Shown here piece after piece: positions 1 through 13,400 of a stretch of DNA of 64,000 nucleotides; positions within the stretch are counted from its first letter, which is position 1; every line of letters starts with the position of its first letter. Position numbers and translations under genes: made by a program. Below the pieces are notes generated by a model. It was given only the letters and a program-made list of their open reading frames with translations, made no database searches and was not told where the DNA came from. Origin of the DNA: Amyelois transitella (Eukaryota; Arthropoda; Insecta; Lepidoptera; Pyralidae); contig NC_083508.1 in NCBI RefSeq assembly GCF_032362555.1, positions 11,809,001-11,873,000 of the forward strand, read 5' to 3'.

Positions 1-145
1 ATATTACCAATGTTCGTGAATTGACCCTGGTGAATCCAGAATCTCTGAGTGTAATCCAACTGGACCAATCATCCTTGTGGCGTAAGCCGGTTGCATCCTC
101 ACCTCTCTGGAGAGGAGCCCGGGGTATGCTTATGACCTTGTTCCT
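1..145. repeat. Fragment of SINE-like repeat (family S3)
   Basis: The words GCATCCTCACC, GGAGAGGAGCCCGGGGTATG and TTATGACC recur in other copies at 8780-9130, 45060-45395 and 55853-55970. Longer copies end in a tRNA-like B-box word (GGTTCGAATCC on the opposite strand), so the family is probably a tRNA-related SINE. This copy is truncated at both ends. Confidence 0.55.
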
Positions 146-842
146 AGGTAAGTCAGGCTTCTACAATGCCATTTAAAATATTTTAATTATATCATGAAAG
201 CAACATCACAATCTATTCATCATTAAAACATCTATAAGCATTAAAACTATTTGTATGGTAAGTCACAATGCTTAATTAATGTATCATATATACAATTGAA
301 CTTAATTTAATCATTATAAATGCTGGTATCGTCAACCTTTTTAAATAATAAAATTATTATTTTAATTTGTGCTAAGTCTACCAACTCATATTTAAATCTC
401 TATTGCTACCTTATCTCACTTTTTATTGGGGGTCAGCCTACTTTGCACTATCACTTACTATCTCACTTCAACTAGCTAAAACTCAATCCCCTTGTTTGTA
501 CATACATAACTATTAAAAAAATAAATTTTATACATTCACAATTTAAAGACAATTCCTTGTTAATGAATGAATGAATAAAATTAAATCTTCCATAAACTCT
601 GTCACTGAATTAGCAAAATAGAATTTTAGTAGATTATAAGTAGCATTGGCGTGGGCCCGGAAGACTTGCGGCCGAGTTCAACTGGAAAAATGGTATACCC
701 ATACCATAGTTTTTAGGAAGAGGGTGATATATCTGTTTACCAGTTTTGGAACACATCCATTTCCCAAAAAACTTGCACATTTTCACATCTTGCATTGTAT
801 TCTGCTTTCTCATATACCTACACATGTATCCAAATTTATGAT
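146..842. other. AT-rich spacer, nothing recognised
   Basis: I see no exon, RNA gene or well-formed repeat in this AT-rich stretch. The open frames around 634-948 on either strand have no family resemblance. Confidence 0.5.
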
Positions 843-1027
843 ATACTAGCGACCCGCCCCGGCTTCGCAAGGGTGCAAAATTCGGAAAAAAATATACATA
901 AAAACCTTCCTCTTGAATCACTCTACCTGTTACAAAAAACCGCATCAAAATCCGTTGCGTAATTTTAAAGATTTAAGCATACAGACAAACAGACTAAAAT
1001 AGCTACTTCGTTTTATACTATGTAGTG
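843..1027 (-). mobile_element. Short Helitron-like or SINE-like element (family H3), copy 1
   Basis: A block starting ACTAGCGACCCGCCCCGGCT and ending near ACTATGTAGTGAAG is repeated almost word for word at 32179-32357. Its GC-rich terminus also recurs at 34672-34713 (inverted) and 46350-46382. The CTAG terminus with adjacent GC-rich sequence is typical of lepidopteran non-autonomous Helitrons. No coding capacity is visible. Confidence 0.6.
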
Positions 1028-1109
1028 AAGTCTGCCTTTGTACCTGTGTTTTTTTTCTGTTTTTCTTTTTCTTATGGTGCAATAAAGAGTCTATCTGTCA
1101 ATCTTTTTA

Positions 1110-1145
1110 TTATTACACTAGCAGCTTAATGCTGATGCTTGTATA
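1110..1145. repeat. Short LINE 3'-end remnant
   Basis: TTATTATTACACTAGCAGCT followed by AATGCTGATG resembles the 3' end of the LINE fragment at 58030-58260. This is a very short relic. Confidence 0.3.
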
Positions 1146-1696
1146 TCACTGCACTTGTGTTTTGTAATGTTTATCCATTCGATTTTAAAAATTGTTTACT
1201 ACTGTTGGTACACTTGGAGCATTTATCAGTCTCCAGTAATTATTCTTTAATATTTATTAATAGTAAAGAGCCTTATTAAGTTTTAAAATAGATGGGGTTA
1301 GTGTAGAAGGGACTGCTACAACACTGGCTACAGTCTTCATAGATTTAAGATCAAAAGAAAATGCTCCAGTGTAGTTCATCCCTCGTTACTTCTACACTTG
1401 TGCTTTGACAGTAGTTGTATCTGAATAATAAGTAATGTTTCTCTTTAACAAGTGATACCAGTGCTGAGAAAGAAAGCAACTAAAATTATTTATAAGTGGC
1501 ATTTCAGTCATAGCAGCTTCATAGACAGAGTTTATGTTAATAACAAAATCACATTGAATGCATCAAACATAAATGCTTACAAATGTTACATAGATGTTCA
1601 CAACACAACACTCAGTTCATTGAGGTCTTTGATCGGATAGTTTGAGTCCGCACTGATCGACACCGTAGCTTAGATGTCTCTCTTGCGGAGCCTTAC
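1146..1696. other. Probable BCL7 3' flank or 3' UTR
   Basis: This lies just downstream of the minus-strand BCL7 stop codon. A minus-strand AATAAA lies at 1253-1258, about 440 nt past the stop, and is a candidate poly(A) signal. Positions 1355-1420 are a decayed copy of the repeat seen at 33421-33575. No separate gene is seen. Confidence 0.35.
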
Positions 1697-2600
1697 TCAG
1701 TCGGTTTTTAACCGTTTCGCCGGGGTTGTGGTGCCGCTGCTCTGCGAGTTGGAGTCCTCGGAGAAGTTCATGTGTGTTGATGAGAATTCGGTGGGGCCCT
1801 GCGAGTCACTCACTGTTGAAAAGCCTGAAAATAGTAAATAGCTATTTAGAATTACCGTCTTTTCTTATAAGCATAGGTGGTCTGATATCTGGAAACACAT
1901 AAAACTTTTAGGTTCTATTGTACTTATAGAACTGCTGAGCGTGGCCTATCAGTCTTTTCAAGACTGTTGGCTCTGTCTACCCTGCAAGGGATATAGAAGG
2001 GATTGTAAGTATGTATGTTTCCTACTGCCTACTCATATGTAAAAGATTGTAAGGATGTGTATGTGTATTGGTTAATCTTTCATGCAAAGTGTACTAGACA
2101 GATTTTGATGTAATTTAGTACACAGGTAGATTAACCTGGAATAACATAAAAAGTACTTTTCATCCTACTATTCCCCAGGAGTGAAACCACAGGGCGCAGC
2201 TAGTTTAGTAATAAAACTTACATGTATTAGAATCTTCAGCCATGCCAAAATTTGAATTGGATGAATCATGCATCTTTTTAGGGGTTAAAGTGTTCTCTTT
2301 ATTCTCTCTTTTTAAGGCATGCTTCTTTTTCTGCTCATTAGTGGATATTGGGACCCACTTATATATCTTCATAGTAGTTTCGCCAATAGTCACCCACTTT
2401 TTCTCCCTGTAAATTTGAAAATATTTTATAGAATTTTACCATATTGTATCCTGTATAATGTATATTACTATGTACTTGAGTATTTCTAAAGATTTAACGA
2501 AAAAAACTTACCAATGGCGAACTTTTTCCACAGCTTGCATGACTCTCTTAATATCATCTTTAACACGATTTCTCGTTTCTGCCCGTACAGAACGAGACAT
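1697..2600 (-). CDS. BCL7: BCL7-family protein (BAF/SWI-SNF chromatin-remodelling subunit)
   Basis: Three coding exons on the minus strand: 2600-2512, 2406-2222 and 1812-1697. Together they give 390 nt, or 129 aa plus stop. The N-terminus has the BCL7 signature: a start [11 protein letters not shown], then a basic helix ending [13 protein letters not shown], then IYKWVPI. The C-terminus carries the conserved family tail [10 protein letters not shown] followed by PAKRLKTD just before the stop. Introns have GTAAGT donors, and phases agree at both joins (W30 is split across intron 1). Known BCL7 proteins are accessory subunits of the nuclear BAF complex; that role here comes from family membership. 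At 129 aa it is shorter than the human BCL7 proteins, because the middle region between the two conserved ends is brief. It is divergent from Marf, 1.85 kb away. The start is the ATG opening the canonical N-terminus. Confidence 0.92.
1929..2029 (+). mobile_element. TATG-tailed SINE (family S1), 3' fragment in BCL7 intron 2
   Basis: Only the 3' part of S1 is present: GAGCGTGGCCTATCAGTC, GACTGTTGGCTCTGTCTACC, GGGATATAGA and a short TATG tail. It is diverged from the younger copies. Confidence 0.6.
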
Positions 2601-4451
2601 TTTGAATAAGATTCGTCTGTAATGACTTTCCCAAATATGAATCCTTCTCTGGCTGGCACTCGGCCTGTATACTTTTTCTTAAAAGTTACTCAAATCCTCA
2701 ACGATTTCAGTTTCTGCAGATGAAAGCAACACACTGCACAAAACATGCGCGGCGCGCTGTTTTCACTTTACAAAGTAGATAGAAATCATGTACGATGCCG
2801 ATGATGAACCTTGACTTGACTGAACTGAACGCTAGAAAAATACGCCCGCCATGACAGCTCTAGAGCAGATGACACCGAAAGAAATCATTCAATTTATAAT
2901 CGATGCTTTTGGAATCACAAACAGTTAAAAAAGTAATAATGTAACCTATAACGTTATGCACAGCTTAAATAATTTCCAGAAATAGATTTGTAAGGCCTTG
3001 TATTTTCTCCTTAATCATAAATTTAAATAAATTCAAAAAGTTAAAACTTTTATTCTTTATTTTTTTTGCACAATACCGAAATCACTGACCTTTAGTGTAA
3101 TTCGTTTGGCCCTGGGCTAGGCATTGCACTTTAGTCTATAGTTAGACTTTAGGACACCTACTTACTATTACTACGTGAGTGGGTTTGGTATTACATGTGT
3201 CTACTAATTTAATGACGCTGAAGTTTGAAGTACCTACATATTCACAAACGTTGAATATTTCGTTCATCCACTTCTTCGCTCGCGCTTTTCTTTATTCCAC
3301 ACTATGTAAACAATGCAAAACATATACACAACGCAAAATAGTAACAAGCCACACAACAAGTAAACCAACAAACTAAAATAATATCTTGTCCGTCAGTTGT
3401 CCAGCATATTTGTAAATTTAAGGTCAGTGTTCCAAATCGAATTTGCCTATTCTATGTCCAATTAGCATCTAGAAAGAAACTGTACTTAACTATGATTGGT
3501 CCTAACTAGTGACATCCCTTAAAAACCAATCACTTATTCATGTCACTGACATCGAGAACAAAATAAAATAATAAGTCAGGCTGTGAGAAAAACTAAAAAG
3601 AAAAAAAAAACAGACAGGGCAGAAGCAAAAAATTATGAAAAAAATTATTGGTACATAATTCCTGCCGTTTAAATTTTAAACAAATAGCTAAAATGTGCAA
3701 AATGATTCTATAAAGCTCAGGTAAGGCAAGCTTCATGTGGAAAATCTTATCGTTCACCCGTGATTATTTATTACGAACTTAGTGAGCAAATCAATTCTGA
3801 CTTTATATTTAGCGGCTGTCAGTTGTTTTACGTCTCATGCATTTTACCTTACAATTTTCTCTCTTTATAAACCTTAAATACCACTAAACTGTTTACAAAT
3901 TTACACGCGGCTCGGGCTGCAGTGATGCGCATTGAATACGATGATGCAACGAGATGATAAGGTGCATTTTTTTGTTAATGTAGTTTGCTTTTTATGTATA
4001 TTTTAGCTTTTCCGCCTTCTTTTTCTTTTAATCCGTTGATGTAAACTTTTATTTTCCTCACAACTCTGGTTATAGACATAACCTCTCGATTTATATATTA
4101 TAAATAATATTTTTTGCCAAAATGATGTCTCCCTGAATGGTCCAATGTTGACAGTTCAAGGCGTGAGAGAATGGTGTCCGCCGACAAAGCTGGACCAACT
4201 TACGGCAGTTTTTACTTGAAAGTTACCCATGTGTAATGAACTGAAGTTGAATTATCATAATTATGCAGATATAGCTTTCACATTGCTGCACTATATGGCG
4301 TTAAATGGCTGCACTTGTTTATGCCTGTTATGTTTTTTTTGCAGTACCCTGCATGTTGTGTTTTAACTGTAAAAGTGATACTTTGACTATATTGTTGGCA
4401 TTGTCCGGCATAAGGTTCTGCTAACGACAACCGTGCATCTTTCCTTCCCGT
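2601..4451. promoter_or_regulatory. Divergent BCL7-Marf intergenic region
   Basis: This 1.85 kb AT-rich region separates the minus-strand BCL7 start from the plus-strand Marf start, so both promoters and any 5' UTR exons must lie here. I could not identify a TATA box, initiator or conserved operator with confidence. No repeat family known elsewhere in the window is obvious in it. Confidence 0.4.
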
Positions 4452-7400
4452 ATGGCTGCATATGTTAATCGCACTATATCCATGATGGCTGGCGACGGGC
4501 CCCACAATGTTGCGACGCTCAACAACGGATCCATCCGCATGAACATGTCAAACGTGGACTCCCCGCTGCAGATATTTGTGAGAGCCAAGAAGAAGATCAA
4601 TGATATATTTGTGGAAATTGATGACTATGTCAAAGATGCAGTCACCTACATGCATGGTGAGTCTATTCTTTTTATATCAACTGAGGCTAATATCCTTAGA
4701 CTCAATTAAAAATAAGAAAAAACAATAAACCATTTGTCCTATTTGATAATTTTAATTTGAACATTATCAATGATAGGTTGAATATATATGTTGTTGTCAT
4801 ACATATATCCCAGTTTTCTCACTTACTAATAATATCAGATAAGATAAATAGATACAAAGTTGCTGTAGGTAATGATTGATCTTATACTGTAACACTGTAA
4901 CAAATTCAGTATCAATTTTACTAGTTCAATGTCAGAATTTATTTATCAACTTTGTTTTAATTTGTTATTTGTTATTTCCTGAACATATGGAGCCCATGTT
5001 TCTCTTTTTCTGTGCCAAATAGCATCAAAATCGGTACAGTTGTTTTGAGTTACTTTTTTACAAACAAACAAACAAAAATATAATCATTTACATATATTAT
5101 ATGAAACATTTACATTTAGGGGTAACAAAACACCACACTGTTATAACTCTGTCAGTTGAAGTGCCCCTAATTATATTTTATTGACCTTGTCTCACTGTTG
5201 CCTAATCACAAACTGGAATGTATAATACATACTTGTTAAATAGTGGCTTATTGTCTACATTAGTATGTTTGAAATTATCACAATAGGAACCACAATTTTG
5301 GTTTAAACTTTCCTTTGATTTTGAAAAATTATGGATATATTATTATGGATATGGATAGCCAGCAGTCGTAAAAGACTTAATGCCATGGTCAGCTGTTCGG
5401 CTTAATGATAGAATAGACATTCAAAAAGAATCAAAAAGCTTGCTAAATAAATTGCTAGCCCATCGCCTAAAAAAAATCTCAAATTTATAAGCCTATCCCT
5501 AAGTCACCTTTTACGACATCCATAGGAACGAGATGGAGTTTTGCTATTCTTATTCATAATGGTGGCCAGAACCACACGGCATTTAATGAAGTTAGATTAA
5601 AATACTTTTTGTTAAGTAATGACCGCACATACATGTTCATGTTTTCAGCGGTCTCCGGCGAGAAAGGTATCGCGTCGCCGCAAGATGTCGCCACCGTGGA
5701 GGCCTATGTTAACAAAGTGCAAGCGATACGGGAGGTTCTCAAGAGGGATCACATGAAAGTAGCGTTCTTTGGCAGGTCAGTCATTGTAAATTTATTACAA
5801 AAAATTTAAGAAGTTGTTTGAGCTGAAAGAAAAACTAAAAAACTTGTTGTGTAAATGTTTGAAGGGTTGGGAAATATATTTTGTACTCTTTTTAAGCGAC
5901 TTAAAGAAAGGAGGAGGTTCTCAATTTGACTGTATTTATTTCTCTTTATGTATGCGACGAAAAATCTCCTGAGTTTATGATCTTATTGGAAAAATTATGA
6001 TTCTTTTATTGAAAGTAATATGAAAAATAATAAAACTTTGGTGATGCTGCCTTGACAAGAAAGGTTCCGGAAAACTTTTAAAGGTGTTCTTAGTTCAAGG
6101 GGTAAAATGAGAAATAATGATAGTTGGGTGTATGTACAGTACAGTATCTATTAAAAAGGTGTTCAATTAATATTTTTTCGAATTATTGGTTTTTAGCTAC
6201 CTGCATATGCCAAATTAATAAAAAAATGTTTAAGTGTTGTAAAAACTTACCAATTTTACTATACTACATACTCTCTCTCACTGTCTATAAAAATTGCTGT
6301 TAGCCATGACGTAGAAACTAAACAAAAATCACAATTTTACTTAACATATACATAAATACATACATATGAAAATCATGTCTTTTCGGGTAGAAAGAGACTA
6401 CATCTTTCCACTTCTATTTGACTTTGAAATTATATTGATAATAGAATAAAAATAATGACATTTCAGGACGAGCAACGGTAAAAGCACAGTTATAAATGCG
6501 ATGTTACACGACAAGATTCTCCCGAGCGGCATCGGGCACACCACCAACTGCTTCCTGCAGGTGGAAGGTTCGGACACGGACGAGGCGTTCCTGCGTACCG
6601 AAGGGTCGGAGGAGAAGCTCAATGTGCAGGTATTGTATTGAGATAGTTTGTGTTCTTTTTCTTTAGAAAGATAAATATATGTAAGATAAATTACACATAG
6701 GTATTGAGTTAGCCTCGAAGTAAGTTCGAGACTTGTGTTGCAAGATACTAACTCAATGATACTACATATATAGATAAACATACAAGACCCAGGCCAATCA
6801 GAAAAAGTTCTTTTCTCATCATGCCCTGGCCGGGATTTGATCCCGGGACCTCCGGTGTCACAGACAAGCGTATTACTGCTGCGCCACAGGCCGTCAAGAT
6901 GGCTTATTTATTTATTATTTATTTACTAATTTATGTACACAGAAAACATCGATACTGATAAACACAAGAAACAAAATTACAAAGGTTCTGCTTATTTCAA
7001 AAGAAATCTCTTCCAGTAGACCCGAGACAGGAGATGTGATGGAAAGGGTGACAGGCGTGTACTCCACTCACACAACTAATAATAGACATACATAAACAAA
7101 TACATAAATAAAATATAATAAAATAAATATATAAATACAAAAAAAAATAAACTTACATAAAGTAAATACAATATATACCAAATTAGCAAGGCTTGGAGAG
7201 GTAATAAATTTTTGGCTTATTGGAAATACATAGCTTATATATATGGCTTATAAACTTGGGATTCTACATTAAGGCGGTGGGCTAGCAACCTGTCATTTAC
7301 ATCCTCTCCAGGATAAAACACAGTGATACTATAAAGACTAATAGATCTGTACTACTTACCTATGTTTTACAATACATACATATGGTCACGTCTATATCCC

Positions 7401-10400
7401 TTGCGGGGTAGACAGAGTCAACAGTCTTGAAAAGACTGAATGGCCACATTCAAAAGCCAAATGGCTTAATGATAGAATTGAGATTCAAATAGTGACAGGT
7501 TGCTAATCCAACGCCTAAAAAAGAATCTCAAGTTTGTAAGCCTATCCCTTAAGTCGCCTTTTACGACATCCATGAGAAAGAGATGGAGTGGTCCTATTCT
7601 TTTTTGTATTGGTGCCGGGAACCACACATGTTTTACAATAAAGTTTAGTAGGTATTTGAAAAAAAAATTGTCACTGTTTGAATTTCAATGGTGTCATCAA
7701 GCCAAACGGCTGAATGTGGCCTGCCAGTGTTTCGGGTCTAACCTTTCTTTGCATGATGATGGAAATTTTAATCATAACATTTAGTGAAGAAAAAAAGGTA
7801 TTCAAAAACTGTTAACTTTAAATCTGTTGTTGCTGGCAACTTTATAAATGACTATTGCGTACAACAAAACCCTAGTACCAGTCTATTAGAAGAAGAATTA
7901 TAATAAAAAAAAAGAAAGGTCACTTCGGTGTTAATTTCCCAAATGTAAAGGCTATTCCACAATTTCGTGTAATCAATGTGGAGTTAAGGAGAATAAGTAA
8001 ACAATATCTTTTGACTTATTTAGTACTGAGCTATATAATAATATGTAACAATGCATAATGATGTAAATTTTCATCACTGTTTTTTAAACAATTCAAATTC
8101 TTATTTATACTAGGATTTTTTTTTTAATATTTTTCCTTTAATCTAGAGCATTAATTGCATCAAGCTGATTTATTAAAAAAAAATAATTGGAAAAATCATG
8201 CAATGAAGGGCTAAAGGAATGTCCCCCCCGCAGTCGGTGAGCCAGCTGGGGCACGCGCTGTGCGCGTCGCGGCTGCAGGAGTGCTCGCTGGTGCACGTGT
8301 ACTGGCCGCGCGAGCTGTGCGCGCTGCTGCGCGACGACGTGGTGCTGGTGGACAGCCCCGGCGTGGACGTCACGCCCAACCTGGACACGTGGATCGACCA
8401 GCACTGCCTCGACGCGGACGTGTTCGTGCTGGTGGCCAACGCCGAGTCCACGCTCATGGTCACGGTCAGTGCGGTCTCGCTCGCATCCTCACCTTGCTGC
8501 CCTGGTATAACTAAAATGCCGTTATCTGTCCAAACCCCTGTTTTAAGTAAAACGTCAAAAATGCGGTAAAAATTTAAACTGATGCCCCATTCATCAATGA
8601 GAACGCCTATTTGTGACTTAAAGGTACCTAAATGTCGTATATACAGATCGAAAGAGATTGTTTTTTTTGTTTATTCTACTGGTAAAAAAGGTGAAAATCC
8701 TGATGTCAGTAATGGCATTTTAGTTATACCACGGCAGCTTGGACAAGAGCGCATTGTGTATGTCTTTGATCATAGATCCTGGATTGGGGCGGTCGCATCT
8801 TCATCCCTCTGAATAGGAGCCGGGGGTAAACCTTTGTAATCATGGATCCTGGATTGGATGGGTCAGGTTTTTACACGAAACGACTACCATTTGACCTCCG
8901 CAACCTTTGCAGGGGGCCTGGGGAACCGGACCCGTATAGGATCGGTCTTGATTACACATCCAGTTGCCTGAATGTGCAAGTTTTCTCACGATGTTTCACC
9001 TCACCGTTATTGCATCGGTTAGTATTCAAGCTAATGTACGTAACTTCGAAAATTGCCATTGGTACATGACTCGAGTGGGATTCGAACCTGTGCCTTTTTA
9101 CGCCACACGCATTTTAACTCGATCGAATCGGTAAGGTGCGCACCTTACCGATTTGTTTATTACAAAAACATGTAAATGTTGACTTAAATAAAAAGAAAAG
9201 CTCCTTGAAAACGTGTATATTTTTTTTTCAGGAGAAAAATTTCTTTCACAAAGTATCGACGAAGATATCGCAACCGAATATATTCATACTGAACAATCGA
9301 TGGGACGCTTCGGCGTCAGAACCTGAGTATTTGGATCAGGTAAATATTCATATAGGTAGTTAATCAATTAATAAGTACTTGTAAAGTAAGTATCAATGTG
9401 GTATGAGTATTTAAAGAACGTAAATAAAGATATTGGTTGGCATATGGAAGTTTGATATGTAATAAGAAATATTTATACAGAGTGACATTTAAAACAACTG
9501 CATCCTTTTAAACATAGACTATACCCATGCTTCTGAGCCTTTTGAGCCTATTTTTATTTAAATTAAACGTCATCATTTTCACATTTAAAAATCCTCAAAA
9601 ACTACGTCACACGCTTTATTAAAGACCAATACTACAAAAAGAAACTAAAACTAAACATGTAAATAAATGTCTGAAAAATAAATAATTTTTCTAGTATCAA
9701 GATCAAGTAAAGTACAGAGTTGTCGAGATCGCTCAGCTGAATGAATTGTGTCGTTGACCTCTGAATCTTACGCGTCGCTTTTCCGCCGGCCGGGGTGATA
9801 TGAGGGTCATTCTACTTTTTAATGCAGGTTTTTGTGTCCCCCCGGCCAAAAATATCTGGATCTGCCATTTTACTAAAAAAATAAAAGGAATTTGCGAGAC
9901 ACGCAAAACTGCCGCATTATTACCTTAATTTCAATAAACATTTACATTTGAATATTTTACCTATTTTAGGTTATTTATGGTAACAAAGTGGAGTGTTACG
10001 GTAACGTAGTTGTTTTCCATAGTGTTGCAAAGTGTCCCCGGTCTAATGTACGCGGACTACCTAACCAAAAAAAGTATGTTTCTTAGAGTGGAGTCCTGCT
10101 TCAAAAAATTGGTAAGGTTACTTAATTTGTGGGCATTTATTTCGTTTTTATCATATACTTTTAATAGGTTTAGTTTTTTTTTAAATAAATAATTGGATTT
10201 TGTCCCTATAGAACAAGATAAATACAGTACAACTATGTTACCGCTTTTTAAAATACCGTTGTAGTCGCAGAGCACTGCTGGTCGCGTGCTCGATCGGTAG
10301 GATGTGCATGAGAAGAACAGGGTGGGGGGGAAAGGGGGAAAGGCCGCGCGACGCCATTTTAGTCACTGCCATGTTGAGAATCACGACGCGTGTGTTTATT

Positions 10401-13400
10401 CGGTGTGCACTTTGTTACCCGGCAAAAAGGTAAGTTTCTGAACTTTTACGTTATGTTTTAAACATTGAGACATAGTATTTATGTCACTTAGTTGTATTTT
10501 ATTGTGTGATTTGGAAATTACTTCATTGTTTCGTAAATATTAGATAAGATCATGTAATTTTACAACTGTGTTACTGGTCCACTTTGTTACTCCATTGTGG
10601 TAACCCAGTAGTAAAGAAGGTAACAGTTGTAAATATACTCTGCTAATGATACTTTCCAATTTGATTTAACTTTATTTGTTCGTACCGGACCCCTACGTTT
10701 GTAAATTACCAATTTTACATTTATTTACTGACTTACTATTATTACTAAAGGTAAAATTATGTGATCTTTTTATCTTTAACAGAACATCATGCCGCTAACA
10801 CCAGCCGAAAAACAACGTCGGTACCGAAACAAACTAAAATTAGACCCTGTTAAAGAAGAGGAAGCAAGAAAAAAAGCTTTGGAAAGGTACCACAAAACGA
10901 AACGCCTCGTCAAAGACTTATCGTCACGTGAACATCGCCAAATAAAAAAAAATGGCGGGTCGCCAACAGTAAAAGAAGGGACCGTATTCGCGCCCTGGAA
11001 TCTATTATAAGATATACTCCTGAATTGACACCTCAACCCGTTGTACCTCGTGAGAACACATCACCCACAGGACAAAATGCACCCAATATTCCTGAAAATT
11101 ATCCGATACCAGATTCTCGTAGGTTGTGTACACCTCTATGTCTATCTCCATTGCCTTCACGCCAGAATGCTCAAGAAAACGCTCAAGAACAGATGCCTAG
11201 ACAATCACTATTGCAATCATGTATGGCTCTGGAACGATCAACGTCAACGGTGACGTCATCTACATCAGCTTCTGCCTCTGCGAAGAATTGACGAAAACAA
11301 GTAACTTGAACAACTGTGTTACCATTGTGTCCCTAATTCTAAGTAAAGGTTTTTCAACTTGAGTTGTACAATTAGCTTATAAATTACATTAATGGTATAT
11401 GAAAACTAAGATATATATATATATTATAAATGTTAAATACGTTACTAAGATATTTGCAGACATAATATACATTTTATGTCAAATTATTGTAGACAAAAGT
11501 GCACAATAGTAACACAGTTGTCTTTTAAATGTGATTTATCAGACTGAATAAAAAATAATATCTAATTTTAGTTATGAAAGAGAAAGATATAGGTTTCTAA
11601 AATACGTTTTGTTAATTGTTTCTTTGTAATGAGTGACTAAAAGTACTCAATAAAAATATTTTGATTGGTAACAAAGTGGTATGATTTTCTTACCTTGGCC
11701 GACAAAACCCTTATTATCTGAATAAAATATGTGTAAAATTCGCTGCTGGCAGTTAATTGTAATTGTGTATGTATAATTACGCATAAATGCAGTAAAATTA
11801 CTTCATTTATCTTTAATCATAAAATTTTTGAAACCTACTTTTATCAGCGCCGAAAACCTGCACTAAAAAGTAGAATGACCCATGACCTATTTAGGATCGT
11901 GGATTTTTAAACTTTTATTTTGTTTTCGTACTTTCTGAAATATGAACCGATATTTTTCTTTTAACGTTTTTTAATATCCTTTAGATGAGTACACTTAACA
12001 GTTAAATTTATGCAGTTGAATTAAAAGTCACCCTGTATAGGTAAGTTTAAAGTGTGTGTCGCTCCATCAGGTCCGCAGCCAGCACGCCAACCGCTGCGTG
12101 GACTTCCTGTCGCGGGAGCTGCGCGTGTGCTCGCCCAAGGAGGCCGAGGAGCGCATCTTCTTCATCTCCGCCAAGGAGGCGCTGCTCACGCGCATGCGGG
12201 AGAGGGAGAAACCCGTGTCCTGTGAGTGCCCAAAGCATGATACATAATAATATAATACATACATAAAATCACGCCTCTTTCCCGGAGGGGTAGGCAGAGA
12301 CTACCTCTTTCCACTAATAATAATAATATACATATATATATATATATATATAATCTTATAATACATTGATATAACATTTTTTCTATTGGTGCCGTGTGGT
12401 TCCTGGAACCAATAGAAAAAAAGAATAAGACCACTCCCACATCTTTCCCATGGATGTCGTAAAAGGCGACTAAGGGATAGATTTCATCCATCTTGTCAGC
12501 GTAAAACACATCATCACACCTCTTTCTCAGACGGGTAGACAGGTTCCATCTTGTCAGCGTAGCGTTTTTTTTTTTGTCATAGCTTACTTATGTTTAGAAT
12601 AGAATAGATTTATTTTCAAAATTGGATACAAGTTATTGATAACTTAAATCTAATTATAACTACTACCGCTTCCAAAGCGCATGTGTAGAAGAAGCGGCGG
12701 AATAAACTACACTGCAGCATTTTCATCGGACGTCAATTTACAAATATAGATCTCTTAAATCTAAATCGTGGACGAATGCACATTGTCTACATTAAAAAAC
12801 ATGAATGAATGTACAACTAATTATGTCAATACGAATATTTCGTCAAATAAAATAAATATGTACCTACATACCTACTGTACAAATTATCATGTCAAAAATA
12901 CATAAGCATTTAAGAGGCCATTATGTCAAGCTCGGGCCGCACATGTTTATCATTATTTATGACGTTGTATCTATCATGCCAGCACCGATCCTGGCGGACG
13001 GGCACCAGGTGCGCTACTTCGAGTTCGTGGACTTCGAGCGCAAGTTCGAGGAGTGCATCAGCCAGTCGGCCGTGCGCACCAAGTTCGCGCAGCACTCGCG
13101 CCGCGGCAAGAACATCGCCGGCGACGTCATGGCGGCCCTCGACCGGGTAATCTACACTAATATTATAAATGCGAAAGTCTGTCTGTCTGTCTGTTCCTCT
13201 TTCACGGCCGAACCACTGAACCGATTTTGATGAAATTTGGTATGTATATAGTTTAAAACCCGCGTTCAAACATAGGCTACGTTTTTTTTTTCAAAAATCG
13301 ACTACCAAAATACTCAAATGGGGGGGTGAATATGATCTCTATAGCAAGTAACTAGCTGCGCCCCGGGGCTTCGCTCCCGTGAGAATTTCGGGTTAAAAAC

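Noticed and set aside
4278-4505. 75-codon minus-strand open frame overlapping the Marf start
   Set aside because: It is antisense to exon 1 and lacks any family match.
6398-6781. 127-codon minus-strand open frame
   Set aside because: It is antisense to Marf exon 3 and an adjacent SINE.
8138-8514. Overlapping open frames on both strands around Marf exon 4
   Set aside because: This is the same GC effect; the frame that reads LVDSPGVD is the real one.
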